The position numbers were made by a program, and so were the translations under genes. A stretch of DNA of 64,000 nucleotides from Litoribrevibacter euphylliae (GTDB taxonomy: Bacteria; Pseudomonadota; Gammaproteobacteria; Pseudomonadales; Litoribrevibacteraceae): positions 372,001 to 436,000 of the forward strand of contig NZ_JBHRSZ010000007.1 in assembly GCF_042646085.1 (NCBI RefSeq). Direction: 5' to 3'. This document shows positions 8,428-17,544 of the stretch, one piece after another. Position 1 is the stretch's first letter. Every line of letters begins with the position of its first letter. Under the pieces are notes generated by a model. The model ran no database searches. It was not told the origin of the DNA and worked only from the letters and a program-made list of their open reading frames with translations.

Positions 8428-9255
8428 GTGGGACATAAACACATAACCGATCAATATCTTGAAGCATGGAATAACCACGATGCAGATGCTATTTTGGCTT
8501 GTTTCCACCCGGATGGGGTGTATATCGATGCCAACCTTGATGATGAAATTCCGGCGTCGTTGTTTGCGTTGCGTGCACAAGAGTTGTTTGATTGTTTCCC
8601 GAATCTGACCGTCACCATTGATCAACGGAATGTTCAGGGGGAAGGTTTGGTGGCTTCGCCCTGGCGTCTTTCTGGGGTGCTGCCGGGAAAAGAGTTATCC
8701 GGGGTGGATATGCTCTGTATTCGAGAGAATAAGTTGCAGAGTGTGCAGGTCTATTTTAGCCATTCGACAGGTCGCCTGTTTGCCAAAGTGCCTTCCTTGC
8801 ATTTGAACTACCGTCCTCATCAAGCGGGTGAAAAAGACGAGGCAGGGGCTCAATCAGCAGAAAAGTACCGCACTTCTGGTTTAACCAGGGAAGCGATGTT
8901 GTCCATTCAGCAGCAACTTGAAACGGTTATGGCTCAGGACAAGGTGTTCCTGCAACCGGAGTTGTCTTTATCCCATTTGGCAGATCAGCTATCAATATCG
9001 ACTAATCACTTGTCACAAGTGGTGAACAGCCTCTATCACAAGAATTTTCACGAGTTTGTTAACCACCATCGCATTGCATTTGCAAAACAATTACTCGATA
9101 ACGACCACGCGCAACGGCAGACATCCTTGGTGTTGTCGTTGGAGTCGGGGTTTCGTTCGACGTCCACTTTCTACAGCGCCTTCAAAAAAGAAACCGGTGT
9201 AACGCCGTCTGAGTATCGTCAGTCGCTGATGTTGGAAGACGATAGCCAACAATAA
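8428..9255 (+). CDS. SnoaL-like/AraC-type fusion regulator
   Basis: A 275-residue protein with an N-terminal SnoaL/NTF2-like cone domain (residues about 5-120, starting ITDQYLEAWNNHDADAILACF) and a C-terminal AraC-family double helix-turn-helix (about 165-268, ending TGVTPSEYRQSL). The N-terminal domain probably binds a small ligand and the C-terminal half binds DNA. The start is GTG at 8428 with AAAGGA nine bases upstream. The next gene, a hydrolase, is codirectional 102 bases on and is the obvious candidate target. The ligand is unknown. Confidence 0.82.
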   Translation: MGHKHITDQYLEAWNNHDADAILACFHPDGVYIDANLDDEIPASLFALRAQELFDCFPNLTVTIDQRNVQGEGLVASPWRLSGVLPGKELSGVDMLCIRENKLQSVQVYFSHSTGRLFAKVPSLHLNYRPHQAGEKDEAGAQSAEKYRTSGLTREAMLSIQQQLETVMAQDKVFLQPELSLSHLADQLSISTNHLSQVVNSLYHKNFHEFVNHHRIAFAKQLLDNDHAQRQTSLVLSLESGFRSTSTFYSAFKKETGVTPSEYRQSLMLEDDSQQ

Positions 9256-9276
9256 AACGCTCCTGCTTAACCTTGT

Positions 9277-9298
9277 GTCCGGTTCTATAGAGCCGGAC
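9277..9298 (+). terminator. Hairpin after the AraC-type regulator
   Basis: GTCCGG (9277-9282) pairs with CCGGAC (9293-9298), with TC/GA pairs further in. It is followed by a mixed pyrimidine stretch and not a clean T-run, so termination is plausible but weak. Confidence 0.4.
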
Positions 9299-9357
9299 GA
9301 TTCCTTTGTCTTGTGCTCATACACTCAGGGTTCAAATGACGACTAGGGGAGAGCGAG

Positions 9358-10287
9358 ATGAATGCACAACTTCAGCAATGGAAATCTCAGGGACACTACT
9401 TTGAGTATCTTGGGCATAAGGTGTTTTATCGGGACGATGGTTCAGCCGAAAAACCCTGTGTGATTTGTATTCATGGCTTTCCCACATCCAGTTGGGATTG
9501 GCACCATATCTGGCCGGAGCTTTCGGAACACTATCGTCTGATTGCTTTGGATCAGCTAGGGTTTGGCTTTTCAGATAAGCCTAAGCAGGGTGAGTATAGT
9601 GTGATGGCTCAGGCGGATCTTGTGGAAGCCTTACTGCAGAGCCTGGGTGTTGTGGAATACCACGTGATTGCTCATGATTTTGGCACTTTGGTGGCTCAGG
9701 AGCTATTGGATCGTGGAAACCACCCGGAACAGACAAACACCAAAGGTAGTGCACCTTATTTACTTAGCCTGTTCGCAATGAGTGGCTCCATTTTTCCTGA
9801 GCTTTCGAATCCAAGGCTCATCCAGAAACTGCTGATTTCGAGAGTGGGCTTTCTAATTTCTTTGATGTTTAATCAAAAGAAGTTTGACCGAAGCATGCTG
9901 CGGGTATTCTCGCAAACCTCGAAAAGCCAATTGACGGAGATCGGTATTCGCCAACTGTTAAACAGTTATTGGCAATTGCTGGCTCTTCAACACGGTAACA
10001 AACAACTGCACCAGTTGAACTTCTTCTTGAAAGACCGTCAGATTCACGGTGAACGATGGGCTCGCGCTTGGCAAGAATCGGATGTGCCGATTCGCTATGT
10101 GGTTGGAGAGGCTGACCCCATGTATGGCAAGGATGTCTTCAAAAGATTGCAGGGGTTATCCCGAACACAGGATCTGCACTCGATTCTTGACGTTGGGCAC
10201 TTTCCTCAGATCGAATCCCCACGTCAGGTAATTGGATTGCTGAGAGGGTTTCTTCCTTCAAGTGAGTCTACAGAAGGTCTGACATAA
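9358..10287 (+). CDS. Alpha/beta hydrolase, MEST/epoxide-hydrolase-like
   Basis: A 309-residue alpha/beta-hydrolase. The oxyanion motif HGFPTSSWDW is at residues 39-48; the nucleophile elbow is HDFGT with Asp107, not Ser, as in epoxide hydrolases and haloalkane dehalogenases; the general base is His281 in VGHFPQIESP; a likely acid lies in GEADPMYG. The sequence around residues 39-118, including the IALDQLGFGFSDKP and HDFG-LVAQELL blocks, closely resembles the vertebrate MEST (PEG1) protein and its bacterial relatives. The substrate is unknown. GGGAGAG just ahead of the ATG supports the start. It ends 24 bases before the convergent response regulator. Confidence 0.85.
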   Translation: MNAQLQQWKSQGHYFEYLGHKVFYRDDGSAEKPCVICIHGFPTSSWDWHHIWPELSEHYRLIALDQLGFGFSDKPKQGEYSVMAQADLVEALLQSLGVVEYHVIAHDFGTLVAQELLDRGNHPEQTNTKGSAPYLLSLFAMSGSIFPELSNPRLIQKLLISRVGFLISLMFNQKKFDRSMLRVFSQTSKSQLTEIGIRQLLNSYWQLLALQHGNKQLHQLNFFLKDRQIHGERWARAWQESDVPIRYVVGEADPMYGKDVFKRLQGLSRTQDLHSILDVGHFPQIESPRQVIGLLRGFLPSSESTEGLT

Positions 10288-10311
10288 AACAGAGTAGGCG
10301 ATTTAGGAGGA

Positions 10312-11745
10312 TCATTCTTCCCCCGAACTCTCCATCTTCTTCAACCGCTTACTCAGCGCGGGCTGGGAAATCCCGATCAGTGAGCAGGCGATGGATTGAT
10401 TGCCTTCGGCACGACGCATGGCTTCCTGAGCCAGTAAGTCTGAGACTTCTGACATTTGTGGCAAAGGTTCATCCAGATTGAAGACATTTCGAGTGGTCGT
10501 TTCGGTGGCTGAAATGGTCGGCATTGTTCCGTCGCTGGTGGCGTCGATGGCTTTTTTGAAGGCGTTCATCGAGAGCATTCGGGATTTGTGCAGGCTCATG
10601 GCGTCAAAGGCCATGGCGCGGAGTTCCCTCACATTGCCGGGGAAGTTGTAGTTCTTCAGTAACACCAGCAGTTCTTTGGGGATGCTGGGTTTGTTCTTTT
10701 CCAGTTCGTTCGCCGCTTCGTTGAGAAAGTGTTCAAGCAGTAACGGGATGTCGTCCTGGCGTTGGCGCAGCGCCGGGATTTCTACATGGTGGGTTCGCAA
10801 TCGGTAGTAGAGGTCTTTGCGGAATTCGCCGTTGGCTTGTTTGTCGGTGAGGTTTTGATGGGTGGCGACCACTATGCGGGCGGACAGCGTTTTCGGTTTG
10901 TCGCTGCCCAGCGGGAAGTAATCGCCTTCCTGCAACAGTCTGAGCAGTTTGACCTGGGAGGCCATGCTTAGATCGCCGATTTCGTCGAGAAACAGGGTGC
11001 CGCCAGCGGCTTGTTCAATTAGGCCGGGGCGTGCGCGATCCGCGCCGGTAAAAGCGCCTTTCTGATGTCCAAACAAGGTGTCTGAGAAGACGTTGTCGTC
11101 GAGCCCGGCCACATTGACGGTAATCAGTGGGCCGGTTTGTTTGCTGAGTGCGTGGGCGGCTTTGGCAAACAGTTCTTTACCGACACCACTTTCACCGGTG
11201 ATCAATAACGGTTGTTGGCTGGCGGCGATGGATTCGAGATATTGAAACACCGAGCGCATGCCTTGATCGGCGGTGATGATGTTCTCAAAAACCTCCGGGT
11301 TCTCAAGGGTGTTGTTGAGTACCCGTTTGCTGAGTTCCTGATTCTCGTGTTTCAGCTCTAAGACTTGAATCGCACGATTAATGCCTTCCACCAAACGGTC
11401 TTCCTCGGTGGTTTTGACGAAGTAATCAAAGGCTCCGAGATGAAGGCAATCCACCGCTGTTTTCACCTGATTTAAGCCGCTTAAAATGATCACGCTGATT
11501 TCCGGGTATTGCTCGGTGATCTGTTCCAGCAGCTGATCGCCAGAGAGATGGGGCATGGTGAGATCAAGAATCACCAGGCCGATGTGTTCCCGTTTAAGAA
11601 TGTCCATGACCATACGGCTGTCTTCACATCGGTGAAGGTTATTAATACCGCTACGACGTTCCAACATCATGCTCAGACTCCGAAGAAACGGGGCTTCGTC
11701 GTCTACCAGCAATACGCCAAAGGAAGGAAAGGTGTTCTTGGTCAT
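10312..11745 (-). CDS. Sigma-54-dependent response regulator (NtrC/DctD type)
   Basis: A 477-residue activator with a receiver domain (phospho-acceptor Asp61 in VILDLTMP, acidic pocket VDDE at residues 14-17, Lys111), a AAA+ sigma-54 interaction domain (Walker A GESGVGKE at 184-191, GAFTGA loop at 230-235, Walker B LFLDEIGD at 251-258) and a C-terminal Fis-type helix-turn-helix near 445-470 (SLIGISQPALSKRLKKM). It is the partner of the kinase encoded 49 bases upstream in the same operon. The GAFTGA loop is intact, so it should activate sigma-54 promoters; a good candidate lies ahead of aspA at 15936-15952. Confidence 0.95.
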   Translation of the reverse strand: MTKNTFPSFGVLLVDDEAPFLRSLSMMLERRSGINNLHRCEDSRMVMDILKREHIGLVILDLTMPHLSGDQLLEQITEQYPEISVIILSGLNQVKTAVDCLHLGAFDYFVKTTEEDRLVEGINRAIQVLELKHENQELSKRVLNNTLENPEVFENIITADQGMRSVFQYLESIAASQQPLLITGESGVGKELFAKAAHALSKQTGPLITVNVAGLDDNVFSDTLFGHQKGAFTGADRARPGLIEQAAGGTLFLDEIGDLSMASQVKLLRLLQEGDYFPLGSDKPKTLSARIVVATHQNLTDKQANGEFRKDLYYRLRTHHVEIPALRQRQDDIPLLLEHFLNEAANELEKNKPSIPKELLVLLKNYNFPGNVRELRAMAFDAMSLHKSRMLSMNAFKKAIDATSDGTMPTISATETTTRNVFNLDEPLPQMSEVSDLLAQEAMRRAEGNQSIACSLIGISQPALSKRLKKMESSGEE

Positions 11746-11794
11746 GGTGTGTTAACTGCCTGTTGGGCTATTTAAAGTTTAATTAACGAATACG

Positions 11795-13504
11795 TTATTC
11801 AATGGGTAAGGATAGAGTAACGGTGGTGCCTTGGTCGCTTTTTGAGTTGAAGGTTAACGTACCTCCGTGTTCCCGAACAATCCCGGACGAGACGGAAAGC
11901 CCCAAACCCGTGCCGCCGGTTTCCCGTTTGGTGGTAAAAAACGGATCACTCAAGGACGAGAGGTTCTCGGGCGGGATGCCACAGCCCTGATCGATTACTT
12001 TTAACACCAGTTGTTGGGTACTTTCCCGGTAATAGGTTTTAAGTTCAATCTTCTGGGATTTGTCTTCCAACGCCTGACAGGCATTCACCAGCAAGTTAAT
12101 AATGACCTGCTCGACACGTTGAGCATTGCCTTTAAAGGTCGGTAGGTTGTTACCCAGTTCAGCATGAAAGCTCTCAGTGGATTTGCGCAGGGTATTATCC
12201 ACCAATCGTATAGCGGCGGTGGTAATGGTGTTTAAGTCCACTTCCTCTTTGATGGTGGAGGTGTCTTGTCGTGAGAAGTCGCCCAGATCATCAACAATGC
12301 GTTTGATGCGCTCCACGCCAGCGAACATTTCATCGAGCATGGCCGGTATTTCTTCTCGCATTCGTGAATAACTTAGGCCGCCTAACTCAAAGTCACCATG
12401 AGTTTGGTAGTGCTCTTCCAGTACGGTGAGGGCGTCCTGATAGGAATCCCGAAGGATCGGAATGTTGAGCATTAACAGGCCACAGGGGTTGTTAATCTCA
12501 TGCGCCACGCCGGAGACCAAAATACCTAACGAGGTCATTTTATCGGCCTGAATGAGTTGTTGTTGGCGCAGTTCCAGTTCTTTACTGCGGCGTTCCACTT
12601 CTCTGGCTAGGGCGCGGTTCCAAAAAACAATAGCGAGAATAACGAGTGAGATGACGATGGCGGCGGTGACGAATTTACGCCACGGGAATTTTTTCTCCTC
12701 CAATGGCCCCAGCCACTTATCGTAGATCTCCTGATAGCGTCCGGTGTTTTTGAGAATGGCTAAGCCTTCGCTGAATTGGGCCAGTAAGGATTCATTGCCC
12801 TTTTTTACTGCGTATCCGTATTTTTGCGCTTCGAAGGCTTTACCGGAAAGGACGATGTCTGAAATGCCCAGCTTTTGGCTGAGGTACAAACTGGGTAGGT
12901 TAGCGACCAAGGCGTAATCGTGTTTGCCGGAGGCCAATAACCGAATGGCATCGGCGTGAGTATCTACCAATACTAATTCTGCGCCGATGTTGTGATCCAA
13001 CAAATAGTCGTGCATTACCCCTTGGCGTTGCACCACCACCGACTTGCCTTTGAGGTCGGAAATATCATCAATTACCGGGTTGCCTTTACGAGTAAAAATG
13101 GACTGGTGAACATAGGCGTGCGCCGGTGAGAAGGTGTATTTCTGGGCGCGCTCGTCGGTGTAGGAAATGCCTTGCAGAATATCGACATCGCCAGTTTCCA
13201 GCGCTTGGCGCATAGCGCCCCAGTCGCCTAACTGAAAGTTCACCTTGATGCCCATGACTTCGGCAATGGCTTGAGTCAGTTCGACGTTATAACCCGCAGG
13301 GTTGCCATCGGGGTCGAGAAACTCATAGGGCGGGTAATTGAGATCACCGCCCACCTGAATCACTCGATTTGGGTCTTGCAGATTGGCGTGTGCGATCCCG
13401 GAAACCGTGTACATAGCCATAAGGACAGCGCAGAAACGCAACTTCGAAAAAATCCGTTCAGCAAATCTCCGCCATACAATTGTCTGAAGCGAAACCTTAG
13501 TCAT
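11795..13504 (-). CDS. Sensor histidine kinase with periplasmic solute-binding domain
   Basis: The longer open frame reaches 13690, but the better start is the ATG at 13504, which overlaps the LysR stop by 8 bases; this gives 569 residues. An N-terminal signal-like helix (to about residue 40) is followed by a bacterial extracellular solute-binding family 3 domain (about 47-268, motif GGDLNYPPYEF), a membrane helix (about 277-296), a linker coil, a HisKA domain with His335 in GVAHEINNP, and an HATPase domain with the N box (VIINLLVNACQAL), DQGCGIP and GGTGLGLS. The sensor domain type binds polar amino acids or similar solutes. With aspartate genes adjacent, an acidic amino acid is a reasonable but untested ligand. 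Confidence 0.9.
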   Translation of the reverse strand: MTKVSLQTIVWRRFAERIFSKLRFCAVLMAMYTVSGIAHANLQDPNRVIQVGGDLNYPPYEFLDPDGNPAGYNVELTQAIAEVMGIKVNFQLGDWGAMRQALETGDVDILQGISYTDERAQKYTFSPAHAYVHQSIFTRKGNPVIDDISDLKGKSVVVQRQGVMHDYLLDHNIGAELVLVDTHADAIRLLASGKHDYALVANLPSLYLSQKLGISDIVLSGKAFEAQKYGYAVKKGNESLLAQFSEGLAILKNTGRYQEIYDKWLGPLEEKKFPWRKFVTAAIVISLVILAIVFWNRALAREVERRSKELELRQQQLIQADKMTSLGILVSGVAHEINNPCGLLMLNIPILRDSYQDALTVLEEHYQTHGDFELGGLSYSRMREEIPAMLDEMFAGVERIKRIVDDLGDFSRQDTSTIKEEVDLNTITTAAIRLVDNTLRKSTESFHAELGNNLPTFKGNAQRVEQVIINLLVNACQALEDKSQKIELKTYYRESTQQLVLKVIDQGCGIPPENLSSLSDPFFTTKRETGGTGLGLSVSSGIVREHGGTLTFNSKSDQGTTVTLSLPIE

Positions 13505-14498
13505 GGCTAGCGATGCTCTTAGGCGTCTGACTAGTCTTAGGGTTTTGACAGCTTTTAGGGTTTTGACTGCTAATAGAGACTTCAAAGCGGGCTTGTAGGG
13601 TTTGCCATAGTTTCTCCGAGCTTGGGGAAAGCGCGCGATCACAGCGATACAACCAGATATCCAACGGCGCCTGCCAGGTGTCATCGCCACAAATCATTAA
13701 ATGGCCTTGTTCGAGTTCTCGCTTCACTGAATAGGCCGGCACCCAGGCGATCCCTAAGCCTTGCATCGCCATCATTTTGAGGCTGTCGGCCATCGGCGAT
13801 TCAAAGGTCTTCTTTAACGAGGTGGTGTGTTGGCTTAGCAGCCGTTTGACTTGTCGCCCGAGAAAGATGTCTTCGGGATAGGCGAGATAGGGAAGTGCTT
13901 CGGCGAGCGCAGAACCCTCAGAGTCGTTTGCTTGCTTTAAGCTGTTTAGTGAATAGAGAGGCTGGCCGTTGTCGTTGGGAATGGATACCGGAACCAGAGA
14001 TTCGGTTGCGAGCGTAAAGCCAGTGAAGCGATCCGATTCCACATGTTGCCCGCCATACGCGATCAGAAAATCACAGATGCCGTTCTTCAATGCCTGAAAA
14101 CTGTCATCGACATTAGCGACCAGTTGTCGCGTATGGGTGTTACTCAATTCCGCTTGTAAGGACTGAATAAAACTGGGGAAGAAGGATAACGACAAAGTGT
14201 GCGACACCGCAAAATCCACCACTTGATGTCGCGCTGCTAGGGCTTGGATATGCTCGATGCTGGATTTGAGTTGATCCAGGGTGTTGCTGGCGGTGATCTT
14301 AAATAACTGGCCTTCGGCGGTGAGTTGAATCGGGGTGTGATTACGATCCACCAAGTGGCAACCGACGGCGGTTTCTAAGGCTCGAATTCGTCGACTAAAG
14401 GCGGGTTGGGTGACGTGCCTTGCTTCTGCGGCTTTGGAAAAACTTTGAGTTGCCGCCAGAGAGAGAAAGTCTTCCAGCCATTTAGTTTCGATGTTCAT
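13497..14498 (-). CDS. LysR-type regulator, YjiE/HypT-like
   Basis: LysR-family regulator with an N-terminal winged helix-turn-helix and a C-terminal substrate-binding fold. The open frame begins at 14540, but the Met at 14498 (NIETKWLEDFLSLA) matches the usual family start and gives 333 residues. The opening segment, including NIETKWL, VTQPAFSRRIRALE and IAWVPAYSV later on, resembles Escherichia coli YjiE/HypT. HypT reacts to hypochlorite through methionines, but that does not show this protein does. It overlaps the kinase by 8 bases and is probably cotranscribed with both two-component genes. The C-terminal tail repeats short NPKSCQNPKTSQTPKS units. Confidence 0.87.
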   Translation of the reverse strand: MNIETKWLEDFLSLAATQSFSKAAEARHVTQPAFSRRIRALETAVGCHLVDRNHTPIQLTAEGQLFKITASNTLDQLKSSIEHIQALAARHQVVDFAVSHTLSLSFFPSFIQSLQAELSNTHTRQLVANVDDSFQALKNGICDFLIAYGGQHVESDRFTGFTLATESLVPVSIPNDNGQPLYSLNSLKQANDSEGSALAEALPYLAYPEDIFLGRQVKRLLSQHTTSLKKTFESPMADSLKMMAMQGLGIAWVPAYSVKRELEQGHLMICGDDTWQAPLDIWLYRCDRALSPSSEKLWQTLQARFEVSISSQNPKSCQNPKTSQTPKSIASHD

Positions 14499-14842
14499 GG
14501 TCTTATTTACTGCTCGATTGTTTTTGTTATGACAATTCAATTCTAAACCAAATTCCTACACTGCCTATCAATTCTTAAGCGTATGCATTTAAAGAATAGC
14601 TTATGTTGTTTGAGTATGAGGTTTCTATCGTATTGATTTTATTGGACTTAATTGGTGATGTGAGAAGGCTATGCGTTTTACGTATGGTGAGTGTTGTTTT
14701 GGCATTGGTAGCCATGAAGCGAGGTTTTTATGTTGAGAGCTATTCGTTAACCCGCAGAGTAGATCTCAAGATGAACAATCGATTCAACACTCCCCTGAAC
14801 TCCGACAGAAAAATCAACATGCGCCATCCCGTGGGTGGCAAG

Positions 14843-15583
14843 ATGTATGACAAGGTATGCGACAAAGTGGGCATATTAGGTGGTATGGGGCCGCTGGCTA
14901 CGGTGGACTTCATTCAAAAAATCATCTCCAAGACGCCGGCACAAAGTGATCAGGATCATATTCCGCTGTTGATTCATTCGGTTCCGCAGATTCCCGATCG
15001 AACGGCTTGTCTGATGGAGGGGGCTGCATCGCCATTGCCAGCCTTAAAAATGGGCTTGGATACCTTGGTGCAAGGAGGGGCGGGCTGTATCGCAATTCCC
15101 TGCAACACCGCCCATTACTGGCATGAGGCCTTAGCCAAAGAAACTCACATCCAGTTATTGCACATTGCTAAGGTCTGCGCCGAGCGCATTGCCCAAGATT
15201 CGGCTGTCCGTTGGGTGGGGGAGCGTCGGGTTGGTCTGTTAGCCACCGATGGAACGCTAAAAGCAGGATTCTATGAACGGGAGCTCGCGTCGTTTGGACT
15301 AGCCTGTACGTTGCCAGCGAATAAAGATCAGATGTCGGTGATGGAAGGCATCTATCTGGTTAAATCCGGCAAGGTCAACGAAGGCGCAGCGCTCTTGGAA
15401 TTGGCGATGCAAAAACTGTTGGATAACGGCGCGGAGCGGGTGATCTTAGGGTGTACCGAGATTCCATTGGCGTTGGAGTCGATCCATTCGCCGTTATTGC
15501 CGTTGGCGGTGGATGCCACCGGCGCACTGGCGGATGCTTGTGTGGCTTGGTATTTGAATAGGAATGAGCGCTTGGTAGCGTAG
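14843..15583 (+). CDS. Aspartate/glutamate racemase family protein
   Basis: Cofactor-independent racemase of the aspartate/glutamate family (RacD/YgeA-like). The open frame extends back to 14603, but the first 80 residues look non-coding-like and the conserved family start is MYDKVCDKVGILGGMGPLAT at 14843, giving 246 residues with GGTGG upstream. The two catalytic cysteines are Cys87 (IPCNTAHYW) and Cys204 (LGCTEIPLAL). It interconverts L- and D-aspartate or a related acidic amino acid. It lies just ahead of aspA and may feed D-aspartate into that pathway, although a terminator and a separate promoter stand between them. Confidence 0.87.
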   Translation: MYDKVCDKVGILGGMGPLATVDFIQKIISKTPAQSDQDHIPLLIHSVPQIPDRTACLMEGAASPLPALKMGLDTLVQGGAGCIAIPCNTAHYWHEALAKETHIQLLHIAKVCAERIAQDSAVRWVGERRVGLLATDGTLKAGFYERELASFGLACTLPANKDQMSVMEGIYLVKSGKVNEGAALLELAMQKLLDNGAERVILGCTEIPLALESIHSPLLPLAVDATGALADACVAWYLNRNERLVA

Positions 15584-15623
15584 TTATTTCCCTAGTAACA
15601 GTTAACCTTGTTCGTCCCTTTTT

Positions 15624-15648
15624 GGCGCTTCTTCGAAGCGCCTTTTTT
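15624..15648 (+). terminator. Rho-independent terminator after the racemase
   Basis: GGCGCTTC (15624-15631) pairs with GAAGCGCC (15635-15642) and is followed directly by six T. It separates the racemase from the aspA transcription unit. Confidence 0.9.
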
Positions 15649-15735
15649 ATGCCCGTCTGTTTGGTTTTTTCTGTATCGTTTCCTGTGTCTTTGCTGTCTT
15701 ACGTCTTCTTTTTTATCTACCCGAAAACGCGTTCT

Positions 15736-15864
15736 CAAAGGGGTATAACCTGGAGAAAGGTTATAACTTGTGTGGTTATAAGCTAACCCATTGAATTTAA
15801 TTAATAAATCAAGTTTCTATGTCTGGTTTGGCTTCACTTTTCGCCCGTAGGTTATACCCCTTTG
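15736..15864. promoter_or_regulatory. Cluster of GGTTATA-type operator sites upstream of aspA
   Basis: CAAAGGGGTATAACCT (15736-15751) recurs as a perfect 16-base inverted copy at 15849-15864. Between them are GGTTATAAC (15759-15767) and the palindrome GGTTATAAGCTAACC (15774-15788). The outer sites lie about 100 and 215 bases upstream of the likely start site of the sigma-54 promoter, a usual range for enhancer binding by an NtrC-type activator. The activator encoded at 10312-11745 is the leading candidate to bind here; the LysR protein is the alternative. Confidence 0.6.
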
Positions 15865-15935
15865 GACTCGAAAGTTCTCTTCCGGTGATCAATAAAACTC
15901 CTTTTAAAACAGTCTATTAAAGCGATTTTTTGTGT

Positions 15936-15952
15936 TTGGCATTCATATTGCG
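15936..15952 (+). promoter_or_regulatory. Sigma-54 (-24/-12) promoter of aspA
   Basis: TTGGCATTCATATTGCG has GG at 15938-15939 and GC at 15950-15951 with exactly ten bases between, matching the TGGCA-N7-TTGC core of sigma-54 promoters. It is 110 bases ahead of the aspA start, and a sigma-54 activator gene is nearby. Confidence 0.75.
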
Positions 15953-16061
15953 ATTGTTATGGACGGTTTGACTGTTCTCAACAGACAAATAGACAGCAGG
16001 CCGAAGCACAACAGCGGTTAATGCCCTTGGTTGATAAAAAATAACGATTAGGTGCCGAGTG

Positions 16062-17495
16062 ATGAGTACGACATACGCGATGAACATGACATCTCCCTTC
16101 CGTAAGGAAAAAGATTTGCTGGGTGAAGCCCAGGTGCCAGGGGAGGCGTATTACGGTATTCAAACCCATCGTGCGACGCAGAACTTCGATTTGAGTGGGG
16201 TGCCACTCAGTCACTTTCCTCAGTTGGTTCGTGCTTTAGCCATGGTGAAGCTGGCGGCGGCGAGAGCCAATAATCAGTTAGGCCTGTTGGCTGAGTCCAA
16301 GACCAAGGCCATTGAAGCGGCAGTTGCCAAGTTGTTGGAGGGCTATTGCCACGATCAGTTTGTGGTCGACATGGTGCAAGGCGGCGCAGGAACCTCGACC
16401 AATATGAACGCCAATGAAGTCATCGCTAATATCGCGTTGGAACACTTGGGTCATCCAAAAGGGGACTACCAACACTTGCATCCAAACAATGATGTGAACA
16501 TGTCCCAATCCACTAATGATGCCTATCCCACCGCCGTTCGTTTGTCGATTCTGTTGAGTCATGGCGATCTGGTCAATGCCTTAGCCTCGTTACAGCAAGC
16601 CTTTTTGAAGAAAGCTGACGAGTTCAAACACATTTTGAAAATGGGCCGTACCCAGTTGCAGGATGCGGTGCCAATGACCTTGGGTCAGGAATTCAATTCC
16701 TTCGCTACCACGTTGGGTGAAGACATTGATCGTGTGGCGGGCTTAACCGAGCTGTTGAAAGAAGTGAATCTCGGCGGCACCGCCATTGGCACCGGAATCA
16801 ACACCGACCCGGAATACGCCAAGTTGGCGGTTGATCAGTTGTCTGAAATCAGTGGTATCCAATTCAAGTCGGCGTCGGATTTAGTAGAAGCCAGTTCTGA
16901 CATGGGCGCGTTTGTGTTGTTCTCGTCGATGCTGAAACGCTTGGCGGTGAAGCTTTCCAAAATTTCCAACGATTTACGCTTATTGAGCATGGGGCCACGT
17001 TGTGGCCTGAGCGAAATTAATCTGCCTGCGCAACAGCCGGGCAGTTCGATCATGCCGGGCAAGATTAACCCGGTCATTCCAGAAGCGGTCAATCAGGTGG
17101 CTTATCAGGTCATCGGCAATGACTTGGCGGTAACCATGGCGGCGGAAGCAGGGCAATTGCAGTTGAATGCGATGGAGCCGTTGATTGCCTACAACGTGCT
17201 GGAATCCATCCGCATGTTATCCCGTGCTATGCACATGCTCGAAACCCGCTGTGTCTCCGGCATTACCGCCAACGAAGAGCATTGCAAGAACATGGTCGAT
17301 CAGAGCATCGGCAGTATCACCGCAGTGAGCCCGTACATCGGCTATGAAAACGCCACTCGAATTGCAAAAGAAGCCTTGGCCAGTGGTCGGGGTGTACTGG
17401 AACTGATTCGTGAAGAAGAGCTGATTCAGCCAGACGTGCTGGATGAGATTTTAAAACCCGAAAACATGATCAGACCTCAGCGCTGGTTGCGCTGA
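16062..17495 (+). CDS. aspA: Aspartate ammonia-lyase (aspartase)
   Basis: Reversible deamination of L-aspartate to fumarate and ammonia by a homotetramer of the fumarase/aspartase superfamily. It has 477 residues from the ATG at 16062; a GTG directly before it is possible. The superfamily signature GSSIMPGKINPVIPE begins at residue 327 and includes the catalytic Ser of the flexible loop. GGAGTSTNMNANEV (about residue 108) and STNDAYPTA (about 149) are substrate-site blocks. GSSIMPGK-NPVIPE-VNQV is the aspartase rather than the class II fumarase pattern. It is followed 49 bases later by a dicarboxylate/amino-acid symporter, probably as one operon under the sigma-54 promoter. Confidence 0.94.
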   Translation: MSTTYAMNMTSPFRKEKDLLGEAQVPGEAYYGIQTHRATQNFDLSGVPLSHFPQLVRALAMVKLAAARANNQLGLLAESKTKAIEAAVAKLLEGYCHDQFVVDMVQGGAGTSTNMNANEVIANIALEHLGHPKGDYQHLHPNNDVNMSQSTNDAYPTAVRLSILLSHGDLVNALASLQQAFLKKADEFKHILKMGRTQLQDAVPMTLGQEFNSFATTLGEDIDRVAGLTELLKEVNLGGTAIGTGINTDPEYAKLAVDQLSEISGIQFKSASDLVEASSDMGAFVLFSSMLKRLAVKLSKISNDLRLLSMGPRCGLSEINLPAQQPGSSIMPGKINPVIPEAVNQVAYQVIGNDLAVTMAAEAGQLQLNAMEPLIAYNVLESIRMLSRAMHMLETRCVSGITANEEHCKNMVDQSIGSITAVSPYIGYENATRIAKEALASGRGVLELIREEELIQPDVLDEILKPENMIRPQRWLR

Positions 17496-17544
17496 GACTG
17501 ATCTTTCTGCAACCAACCCACTACAACAACTATAGGGTGATGTT

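Noticed and set aside
13505..13690. N-terminal extension of the sensor kinase
   Set aside because: It would overlap the LysR gene by 190 bases and adds an Arg/Leu-repeat sequence before the true signal-like helix; the ATG at 13504 is better.
14603..14842. 80-residue N-terminal extension of the racemase
   Set aside because: It matches nothing expected in the family, and the conserved fold begins at the Met at 14843.
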